Positions 1-5,493 of a stretch of 13,587 nucleotides of DNA are shown piece by piece. Both the position numbers and the translations under genes were made by a program. A model generated the notes under the pieces. It was given only the letters and a program-made list of their open reading frames with translations, was not told the origin of the DNA and made no database searches. Source of the stretch: Anaerolineae bacterium (GTDB lineage: Bacteria; Chloroflexota; Anaerolineae; CG2-30-64-16); assembly GCA_025454565.1 (NCBI GenBank), contig JALOOE010000023.1, positions 1 through 13,587 of the forward strand, written 5' to 3'. Each line of letters starts with the position of its first letter. The first letter of the stretch is position 1.

Positions 1-17
1 GTGGTCGGATTGTTCAT

Positions 18-90
<73 letters not shown>

Positions 91-104
91 CCTGAACCGA
101 CAAC

Positions 105-165
105 CAGGGTGGTACCGCGGAGTCCTCTTCGTCCCTGTCGTGGCGAAGGGGATTTCTATTTTATT
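105..165 (+). promoter_or_regulatory. T-box antiterminator/terminator module, no specifier stem visible
   Basis: AGGGTGGTACCGCGG at 106-120 matches the invariant T-box sequence. In the antiterminator fold, 105-109 pairs with 133-137 and 117-119 with 130-132, leaving the bulge 110-116 that begins TGGT. In known T-boxes this UGGN bulge binds the 3' end of an uncharged tRNA; N=U selects discriminator A, which fits both tRNA-Leu and tRNA-Ala. The competing terminator uses 123-131 and 144-152. The module would control the hydrolase-leuS genes by transcription antitermination. The upstream stem I with its specifier loop is missing from the 104 nt visible here, where tRNA-Ala sits instead, so the sensed tRNA cannot be read. 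Confidence 0.88.
123..162 (+). terminator. Intrinsic terminator of the T-box module
   Basis: TCCTCTTCG (123-131) pairs fully with CGAAGGGGA (144-152), with one G-U pair, around a 12-nt loop. A T-rich run follows at 153-162. Bases 130-137, needed for the antiterminator, lie in this stem and loop, so the two folds are mutually exclusive. It would also stop transcripts coming from the tRNA gene. Confidence 0.85.
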
Positions 166-226
166 GCGGATTTACGATTGTGGATTGCGGATCAGAGAAA
201 AGAATCCGCGATCCACAATTCGCAGC
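163..226 (+). repeat. Inverted heptamer array, unit ATTGCGG
   Basis: The left arm reads in 7-nt steps from 163: ATTGCGG, ATTTACG, ATTGTGG, ATTGCGG, ATCAGAG. The right arm at 206-226 carries the reverse complements CCGCGAT and CCACAAT, then TCGCAGC. Bases 177-192 and 204-219 form a 16-bp hairpin with one G-U pair and an 11-nt loop. The array abuts the T-box terminator tail and lies in the leader of the hydrolase gene. It has no T-run and is unlikely to be a terminator. Confidence 0.75.
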
Positions 227-238
227 GGAATAGCAGCC

Positions 239-886
239 ATGTCTATCTTCGAGACGGCTCCCCAACACGAAAGCATCTTCCTGCCCATCCTGCCGGATGC
301 GGGGGATCTGCACGTGCGCGCCGCCGGGAAGCCGAGGGCGTGGCCGCTGCTGCTGTTCCACGGCGCAGGGGCCGATGTGACTTGGCGCACGTGGGAGCCG
401 CAAATCGATGCGTTCGCCGCAGTGCGTCGCGTCTACGCGCTGGATTGGCCCGGCTGGGGCCAATCGGCCGGGACGCGACCTGAGGGGCCGGAGCGTTTGG
501 CGCCGGAGCCGATGGTGCGGGTAGCGTTGCAGGCGATGGACGCGCTGGGCATCAGCACGTTGGATGTGGGCGGCGTTTCGTGGGGCGGGTTGATTGCGCT
601 GGAGCTGGCGCTGGCTGCGCCGGAGCGCGTGAGCCGCCTGCTGCTGGTCGATGCGGCTTGCCAGCCGGCAACGGTCGCCGCTGGCCGCTACGACGCCGTC
701 AGCCAGCCCACATGGCTCGCCTGGGCCGAGGACGATCCAATCGTGCCGCTTACCAGCGGCCAGGCGTTGGCTGTCGCCCTGCCGAACTGCGAGCTTGTCG
801 TATTCGAAGGGCATACGCACTGGCCGCATCATCTGCACCCGGACAAGTTCAACGAGATGGCGGTGACATTCCTGACCGGAAGCTAG
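239..886 (+). CDS. Small alpha/beta hydrolase, apparently lid-less
   Basis: The predicted protein has 215 residues. It shows the alpha/beta-hydrolase layout: oxyanion-hole motif HGAG (41-44), strand and turn DWPGWGQS (69-76), nucleophile elbow GVSWGG with Ser114, acid in AEDDPIVP (Asp165 or Asp166), and His194 in the HxPxxxxP setting near the C-terminus. The substrate is not readable. The start at 239 is chosen because the frame is open from 140, but 140-238 covers the T-box terminator and a palindromic repeat. The ribosome site before 239 is weak. Only about 20 residues separate the strand after the nucleophile from the acid strand, where relatives usually hold a cap domain, so this is a minimal form or has an internal deletion. 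It is 60 nt upstream of leuS and probably co-transcribed. The stop lies inside a repeat. Confidence 0.85.
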   Translation: MSIFETAPQHESIFLPILPDAGDLHVRAAGKPRAWPLLLFHGAGADVTWRTWEPQIDAFAAVRRVYALDWPGWGQSAGTRPEGPERLAPEPMVRVALQAMDALGISTLDVGGVSWGGLIALELALAAPERVSRLLLVDAACQPATVAAGRYDAVSQPTWLAWAEDDPIVPLTSGQALAVALPNCELVVFEGHTHWPHHLHPDKFNEMAVTFLTGS

Positions 887-930
887 AAGCTGGAACCTGG
901 GAGCCAGCTTCGGGCTTACGGCTTCCAGAT
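874..930 (+). repeat. Inverted heptamer array, unit AGCTGGA / TCCAGCT
   Basis: Left units AGCTAGA (881-887), AGCTGGA (888-894) and ACCTGGG (895-901) face right units GCCAGCT (903-909), TCGGGCT (910-916), TACGGCT (917-923) and TCCAGAT (924-930). Stems 886-893/904-911 (8 bp) and 878-883/921-926 (6 bp) can form. The TAG stop of the hydrolase (884-886) and its last codons lie inside the left arm, so the array has shaped that protein's C-terminus. Confidence 0.65.
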
Positions 931-935
931 CCAGC

Positions 936-943
936 GAGGTGAT
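936..943 (+). promoter_or_regulatory. Ribosome binding site of leuS
   Basis: GAGGTGAT sits 3 nt before the ATG at 947, with the core GAGG about 7 nt away. It fixes the leuS start directly after the heptamer array. Confidence 0.6.
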
Positions 944-946
944 ATC

Positions 947-2521
947 ATGGCAGACAAATACATCCCCCAAGACATCGAAACCAAATGGCAAAAGACATGG
1001 GACGAAGTCGGGCTGTACGCGACGAAGCAAGACCCTACCCGCCCCAAATTCTACTTCCTGACGATGCTGCCCTATCCTTCCGGCGAGCTGCACATCGGGC
1101 ACTGGTATGCGATGACGCCGTCCGACGCGGCCGCGCGCTACAAACGCATGCAGGGCTACAACGTCTTCTTCCCGATCGGGTTCGATGCGTTCGGCCTGCC
1201 GGCCGAGAACGCGGCGATCAAACGCGGCACGCACCCGCATACGTGGACCATGGCAAACATCGAGCGGATGCGCGGCCAACTGCGCAGCATGGGCGCGATG
1301 TGGGCCTGGGATCGCGAGGCAGTCTCGTGCGATCCGCGCTACTACGCCTGGTCGCAGTGGTTCTTCCTGAAGCTGTACGAGCATGGGCTGGCCTATCGCA
1401 AGATGTCGGCGGTGAACTTCTGCCCGACGTGCAACACCACCCTGGCCCGCGAACAGGTGTGGGGCGATGACCGCCACTGCGAGCGCTGCGGCACACCGGT
1501 GATCCTGAAAGAACTGGAGCAGTGGTTCTTCAAGATCACGGATTACGCCGATGAGCTGAAGCGGTTCGACAACATTGACTGGCCCGAGCGCATCCGCGCG
1601 GCGCAGACCAACTGGATTGGTGATCGTAGCGAAGGCGCGGAGGTGCAGTTTGCAGGGGTCAGGAGTCAGGGGGCAGGTGATGGTGGAATGCTGACACCTG
1701 ATTCCTGTGACCTGATTCCTGTGTTCACCACCCGGCCCGACACCTTATGGGGCGCGACCTTCATGGTGCTGGCGCCGGAGCATACACTGGTCGACAAACT
1801 GACGCCCGACACGCATCGCGAGGCCGTGGCTGCCTATCAATTCCAGGCCAGCCGCCAAACCGATATCGAGCGCAGCGCGGCCGAGCGCGAGAAGACCGGC
1901 ATCTTCACCGGCGCCTACGCCATCAACCCCGTCAACGGCGCGCGTATCCCGATCTGGATCGCCGACTATGTGCTGATGTCCTACGGCACGGGCGCGATCA
2001 TGGCCGTACCCGCACACGACGACCGCGACTTCGCCTTTGCGCTGAAGTTCGGCCTGCCGATCATCCCGGTCATCGAGCGCACCGATCAGATCGCCAAGAG
2101 CGCGGTCTGGGAAGGTTCGGTGACGGGTGGGTTCGCCGGCGCACTGACCGACGCCGGGCTGAAGTGGGCATGGCTGGAGATTGCCGATCGCGGTCATTTC
2201 TATGCCGTGACGCTGAACGGCGACGCCCAGGTGGCGACGTATGCGCGGCTGCTGCAAAACCATCTGAAGCCGGGGCACTGGGGCGACATCGTGGGCCGCG
2301 GCTGGCAGGTCGTGTTCGAGGATGGCCCGCTGGCGCTGACCTCGACCGAGGCCGATGCGGCGATCATGGCGCGCTGCCATGCCGGCTACGACTACACGCG
2401 GCAGTTCCGCACCACGATGGAGATGTGGTGGGCGGTCGAATGGTATCGCGACGTGCTGTATCATCACGAATACGGCACGATGATCAATTCCGGCGCGTTC
2501 ACCGGCACGCCGACTGGCTGA
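947..2521 (+). CDS. leuS: Leucyl-tRNA synthetase, N-terminal part (frame-disrupted gene)
   Basis: This part holds the start of cytoplasmic LeuRS, which charges tRNA-Leu with leucine. It shows the HIGH motif (HIGH, residues 49-52), FDAFGLPAEN (79-88), a zinc-binding CPTC (159-162) with CERC further on, and the CP1 editing domain with TTRPDT (261-266) and the deacylation motif VPAHDDRD (354-361). Residues 236-258 come from a heptamer-repeat insertion placed before VFTTRPDT. About 130 residues separate the editing core from MINSG (512-516), where E. coli LeuRS has about 20, so there is an extra segment of roughly 110 residues. The frame ends at TGA 2519-2521 after GAFTGTPT. The expected next motif, DWLISRQRYWG, is in another frame from 2512, and about 27 codons between the two are missing. 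A deletion or a sequence/assembly error is likelier than a real split gene. Confidence 0.9.
   Translation: MADKYIPQDIETKWQKTWDEVGLYATKQDPTRPKFYFLTMLPYPSGELHIGHWYAMTPSDAAARYKRMQGYNVFFPIGFDAFGLPAENAAIKRGTHPHTWTMANIERMRGQLRSMGAMWAWDREAVSCDPRYYAWSQWFFLKLYEHGLAYRKMSAVNFCPTCNTTLAREQVWGDDRHCERCGTPVILKELEQWFFKITDYADELKRFDNIDWPERIRAAQTNWIGDRSEGAEVQFAGVRSQGAGDGGMLTPDSCDLIPVFTTRPDTLWGATFMVLAPEHTLVDKLTPDTHREAVAAYQFQASRQTDIERSAAEREKTGIFTGAYAINPVNGARIPIWIADYVLMSYGTGAIMAVPAHDDRDFAFALKFGLPIIPVIERTDQIAKSAVWEGSVTGGFAGALTDAGLKWAWLEIADRGHFYAVTLNGDAQVATYARLLQNHLKPGHWGDIVGRGWQVVFEDGPLALTSTEADAAIMARCHAGYDYTRQFRTTMEMWWAVEWYRDVLYHHEYGTMINSGAFTGTPTG
1653..1721 (+). repeat. Inverted heptamer array inside leuS, unit CAGGNGT
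   Basis: Left units are CAGGGGT, CAGGAGT, CAGGGGG and CAGGTGA (1653-1680, no gaps). Right units are CTGACAC, CTGATTC, CTGTGAC and CTGATTC plus CTG (1691-1721), the inverted arm. The element adds about 23 codons to the editing domain without changing frame. It falls where other LeuRS proteins have a beta-hairpin turn just before the threonine-rich TTRPDT strand, so the added peptide is probably surface-exposed. Confidence 0.8.
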
Positions 2522-3196
2522 TCAGCCGCCAACGCTACTGGGGCGCGCCCATCCCGATGATCTACTGTGAGGCGTGCGGCGTCGTGCCGGTGCCGTACGA
2601 GGATCTGCCGGTGGTGCTGCCCATCGACGCCATCCCATCTACGGGCGAAAACGCGCTGAAATTCCACGAGAGTTTCCGACACGTGAATTGCCCGAAGTGT
2701 GGCGGCGATGCGCGGCGCGAGACCGACACGCTGGACACTTTCATGTGCTCGTCGTGGTACAACTACGCCTATGTCACACCCTACTGGAAAGCCGGTCAGC
2801 CGCTGAGCCGCGCTGATACGCCGTGGGATCCGGCGGAGGGCGCTTATTGGCTGCCGGTCGATCAGTACACCGGCGGGCCGGAACATGCCACCATGCACCT
2901 GCTGTACACGCGCTTCTTCACCAAAGCGCTGTGCGATATCGGCGTAGTGCCGTTTCGGGAGCCAATGCTGCGGCTGTTCAACCAGGGCATCATCCTGGGG
3001 CCAGACGGTCAACGCATGAGCAAGAGCAAGGGCAACGTGGTAGCGCCCGACGAGTGGGTCGAGAAATACGGCGCCGACAGCGTACGCGCATACCTGATGT
3101 TCATCGGCCCGTGGGATGCGGGCGGCCCGTGGAACTTCCAGGGTATCGAGGGCGTAAAGCGCTTTCTGGAGCGCGTGTGGAGCGTGGTCGACGATT

Positions 3197-3231
3197 CAGG
3201 GAGCAGGGGGCAGGGATCGGGAGTCAGCGAT
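3197..3231 (+). repeat. Single-armed heptamer array inside leuS, unit CAGGGAG
   Basis: Five consecutive 7-nt units (CAGGGAG, CAGGGGG, CAGGGAT, CGGGAGT, CAGCGAT) encode a Gly/Ser-rich linker between WSVV and the helix beginning AAQVRDLRR. No inverted arm follows. The unit resembles that of the array at 1653-1680. Confidence 0.65.
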
Positions 3232-3493
3232 GCGGATCGCGCGGCGCAGGTGCGCGATCTGCGCCGCATCACCCATCGTACGATCCAGCGGGTCAGCGAA
3301 GATATCGAGGCATTCAAATTCAATACGATCATCAGCGCGCTGATGGAGTTCAACAACTACCTGGTGAAGGCGAAGGAGACGGCGGTCCATGGCACGCCGG
3401 CTTGGGATGAAGCGATCGACAGCCTGCTGTTGCTGATGGCGCCTGAGATGCCGCATATCGCTGAGGAGCTGTGGCAACGGCGGCATGGTGGCT

Positions 3494-3506
3494 CGGTCGG
3501 AGACCG
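3494..3506 (+). repeat. Short hairpin in a leuS insertion
   Basis: CGGTC (3494-3498) pairs with GACCG (3502-3506) around GGA. It lies in an expanded loop (GDRPQRRFTGAR) between the ELWQR helix and the HVHPWP strand. Other LeuRS proteins have only a few residues here, so it looks like another small repeat insertion that keeps frame. Confidence 0.4.
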
Positions 3507-3783
3507 GCCACAGCGCCGCTTCACCGGGGCGCGCAGCATCCACGTCCACCCCTGGCCGACGTTTGATGCCGAGCTGGCAAAGGCCGATATGATCACGCTG
3601 GTAGTGCAGGTCAACGGCAAGCTGCGCGATCGCATCGAAGCGCCGGCCGACATCAGCGAAGAGGCAGCGCGCGAGCTGGCATTGGCCAGCCCGGCAGTTC
3701 AGAAATGGATCGAGGACAAGCCGGTCCGCAAAGTGATCTTCGCGGGCGGGAAGCTGATCAATATCGTCGTTGGGTAGAAGAGA

Positions 3784-3880
3784 CGCGATACGTGAAACGT
3801 GATACGTAATACGTAATACGTGATACGTAACGAGTAACAGTCCCATATCACGTTTCACGTTTCACGCTTCCCGTTTCACG
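3784..3880 (+). repeat. Inverted heptamer array, unit CGTGATA / TATCACG
   Basis: The left arm runs without gaps from 3784: CGCGATA, CGTGAAA, CGTGATA, CGTAATA, CGTAATA, CGTGATA, then a decaying copy. After a short centre, the right arm reads TATCACG (3846-3852), TTTCACG twice, CTTCCCG, and TTTCACG (3874-3880). The right units are reverse complements of the left ones. The array fills most of the 118-nt leuS-ridA gap and is the clearest of the period-7 elements. No promoter for ridA is evident in it. Confidence 0.85.
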
Positions 3881-3895
3881 CCGAGGCCAACCATC

Positions 3896-4288
3896 ATGAA
3901 AACCGCAATTGCCACAACCTCCGCGCCCGCCGCCATCGGTCCCTACAGCCAGGGGATTCGAGCCGGCGACTTTATCTTCTGCTCCGGCCAGACCGGGCTC
4001 GATCCGGCCACCGGTATTCTGCGCGAAGGCCTGGAGGCCCAGACCGAGCAGGTGTTGGATAATCTGGCCGCTGTGCTTGCTGCGGCGGGCGCCAGCTTCG
4101 ACGATGTCGTGAAGACGACGATCTTTTTGGTCGATATGGCCGACTTCCAGACCGTGAATGCCCTTTACGGCAAGCGTTTCTCAGGCATCCTGCCGGCCCG
4201 CACCACGGTGGCGGCCAAGGCATTGCCGAAGGGCGGGCTGGTCGAGATCGACATGGTCGCCTACGTCCCGCAGCACGCCGCCGAATGA
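3896..4288 (+). CDS. ridA: RidA family enamine/imine deaminase
   Basis: This 130-residue protein has the normal length for the RidA/YjgF/YER057c/UK114 family. Members hydrolyse reactive enamine/imine intermediates, such as 2-aminoacrylate, to keto acids and ammonia in the cytoplasm, protecting PLP enzymes. Visible family marks are GPYSQ with Tyr17, FCSGQ (28-32), ARTTVAAKALPKGGLVEIDMVA (starting at 101) with Arg102 and Glu117, which correspond to the catalytic-site Arg105 and Glu120 of E. coli RidA. The ATG is preceded by CGAGG (3882-3886), 9 nt away. The next gene encodes an ornithine cyclodeaminase/ketimine reductase-type enzyme, whose reactions pass through imines, so the pair may work together. 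No promoter is seen, and the upstream gap is mostly repeat. Confidence 0.93.
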   Translation: MKTAIATTSAPAAIGPYSQGIRAGDFIFCSGQTGLDPATGILREGLEAQTEQVLDNLAAVLAAAGASFDDVVKTTIFLVDMADFQTVNALYGKRFSGILPARTTVAAKALPKGGLVEIDMVAYVPQHAAE

Positions 4289-4308
4289 ACTCGGCGTCTG
4301 ACATACCA

Positions 4309-4376
4309 AACCCCGGTGAAACCGGGTTCGCCGTTGCGCATTAACCGGTTCAGACCGGTTTGGCGCGTCAGGCGCC
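4309..4376 (+). repeat. Three consecutive REP-like hairpins
   Basis: The 133-nt gap after ridA holds three hairpins in a row: 4309-4317 with 4321-4328 (8 bp, one bulged C), 4343-4349 with 4354-4360 (perfect 7 bp, loop TCAG), and 4362-4366 with 4372-4376 (5 bp). The first two share the core ACCGG. There is no T-run, so termination is unlikely. There is no 7-nt period, so this is a different repeat type from the heptamer arrays. Confidence 0.6.
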
Positions 4377-4421
4377 GGTTCCAACCGATGCCTGGCCGCC
4401 CCAACATCTTTGGAGGACCAC

Positions 4422-5405
4422 ATGGCGCTTTTGCTCACCCGCGCGGACGTTGCGTCCGCACTCACCATGACGGATGCGATTGACGCAGTCGAAGAAGCGT
4501 TTCGCCAGCAGCAACTGGGCACCGCGCAACTGCCTTTGCGCACCCCCATCCGCATCCCGCAGCACAAGGGCGTCGTGCTGTTCATGCCGGCCTATATCGG
4601 CGGCGGGATGGATGCGCTGGGTATGAAGGTGGTCACCGTCTACCCTGAGAATCCCAGCCAACACGGACTGCCGACGATTCTGGCGACCATCCTGCTGAAC
4701 GACCCGCGCACCGGAAAGCTGCTTGCCATCATGGATGGCGGCTTCTTGACCGCGATGCGCACCGGCGCGGCAAGCGGTGTGGCAACCAGGTACATGGCCC
4801 GGCCAGACGCGCAGGTGGTCGGCATCTTCGGCGCAGGCATCCAGGCGCAAACGCAGCTCAGGGCCATGTGCGCCGTACGGCCCATCATCGAGGCGCGCAT
4901 CTACGACCCGATGACAGACCTCGTCGGCAAGTTCTGCCAGGAGATGAGCGCCGCGTTGAGCATCGCGGTGCGTCCTGCGGCGACCGCACGCGATGCAGTC
5001 GAGGGCTGCGACATCATCGTCACAGCGTCGACGAGCAAGACGCCGGTCTTTGACGGCCAATGGATCGCACCCGGCACGCACATCAACGGCATCGGCTCGC
5101 ACTCCCTCGACGCGCGCGAGGTGGACTCGCTCACGATCCAGCGCAGCAAAGTGGTCGTCGATCTGCGGAGCGCGGCGTTGGCAGAGGCCGGCGACCTGGT
5201 CACGCCGATCAATGCCGGCGAGATCACCGCCGACCACATCTACGCCGACCTCGGCGAGATCGTGACGGGCAAGCCGGGCCGTGCGGATGCCGGCGAAATC
5301 ACGTTCTTCAAGTCGGTCGGCCTCGCCATCCAGGACGTTTCGACCGCCATGAAGGTGTATGAGCTTGCGCGCCAAAAGGGGCTCGGACAAGAGGTCAGCC
5401 TGTAG
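4422..5405 (+). CDS. Ornithine cyclodeaminase / mu-crystallin family protein
   Basis: The protein has 327 residues, typical for the family, which includes ornithine cyclodeaminase, archaeal alanine dehydrogenase, ketimine reductases and opine-type N-alkyl amino acid dehydrogenases. Seen: the substrate-binding part with MKVVTVYPEN (Lys69), MDGGFLTAMRTGAASG (Arg113), then a Rossmann fold with GIFGAGIQAQ (134-143) for NAD(P), and VVVDLRSAALAEAGD with Asp247. Lys69 and Arg113 match the substrate-contacting Lys and Arg of ornithine cyclodeaminase. The exact substrate cannot be told from sequence. The start at 4422 is set by GGAGG (4412-4416), 5 nt away; a TTG at 4410 overlaps that site and is rejected. 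It sits 133 nt after ridA, whose product could clear imines it releases. No terminator follows before the rpsA promoter. Confidence 0.9.
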   Translation: MALLLTRADVASALTMTDAIDAVEEAFRQQQLGTAQLPLRTPIRIPQHKGVVLFMPAYIGGGMDALGMKVVTVYPENPSQHGLPTILATILLNDPRTGKLLAIMDGGFLTAMRTGAASGVATRYMARPDAQVVGIFGAGIQAQTQLRAMCAVRPIIEARIYDPMTDLVGKFCQEMSAALSIAVRPAATARDAVEGCDIIVTASTSKTPVFDGQWIAPGTHINGIGSHSLDAREVDSLTIQRSKVVVDLRSAALAEAGDLVTPINAGEITADHIYADLGEIVTGKPGRADAGEITFFKSVGLAIQDVSTAMKVYELARQKGLGQEVSL

Positions 5406-5426
5406 CGTCTTCCGATGTCAGGCGGC

Positions 5427-5455
5427 TTGCGTTTTACCTGTTCCCCCGTTATAAT
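5427..5455 (+). promoter_or_regulatory. Sigma70-type promoter for rpsA
   Basis: TTGCGT (5427-5432) and a perfect TATAAT (5450-5455) are separated by 17 nt. Transcription should begin near 5462, giving a short leader with GGAGGAGG (5473-5480). The promoter starts 22 nt after the preceding stop codon, so readthrough from the upstream gene is also possible. Confidence 0.8.
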
Positions 5456-5493
5456 TCTGGGCAGTCTTCGCTGGAGGAGGAACCCTCTTTCGC

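Larger units (their letters stand above)
2512..3777 (+). pseudogene. leuS: Leucyl-tRNA synthetase, C-terminal part, shifted frame
   Basis: This continues LeuRS in frame 1, beginning DWLISRQRYWG. It carries a zinc ribbon (CEAC and CPKC), the CSSWYNYAY motif of the catalytic core, the KMSKS-type loop RMSKSKGN (nt 3013-3036), the anticodon-binding helical domain, and the C-terminal domain ending in INIVVG. No leucine-specific insertion is present before KMSKS. Restoring one reading frame needs a missing length of 3n+1 nt, consistent with the roughly 80 nt lost at the junction. Two repeat-like insertions lie in frame, at 3197-3231 and around 3494-3530. If translated alone it would need an internal start such as ATG 2440 or ATG 2557, neither with a convincing ribosome site. 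Domain content and conservation look otherwise intact, so the damage appears recent or artefactual. Confidence 0.85.

Noticed and set aside
163..226. CRISPR array or phage attachment site
   Set aside because: The units are 7 nt with no spacers and are arranged as inverted arms; no cas, integrase or direct tRNA 3'-end repeat is present.
140..238. N-terminal extension of the hydrolase from ATG 140
   Set aside because: That stretch is the T-box terminator loop plus a heptamer palindrome; it encodes no family-like sequence and has no ribosome site.
161..1477. Long open frame of 438 codons on the - strand
   Set aside because: It lies opposite the clearly coding hydrolase and leuS, has low-complexity Arg/His-rich composition typical of antisense frames in GC-rich DNA, and covers the tRNA/T-box terminator side without any recognisable motif.
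2500..2525. Programmed frameshift or natural alpha/beta split LeuRS as in Aquifex
   Set aside because: No slippery heptamer is seen and the residues that should join both halves are missing, so a frameshift alone would not restore the protein; the second half has no good start site.
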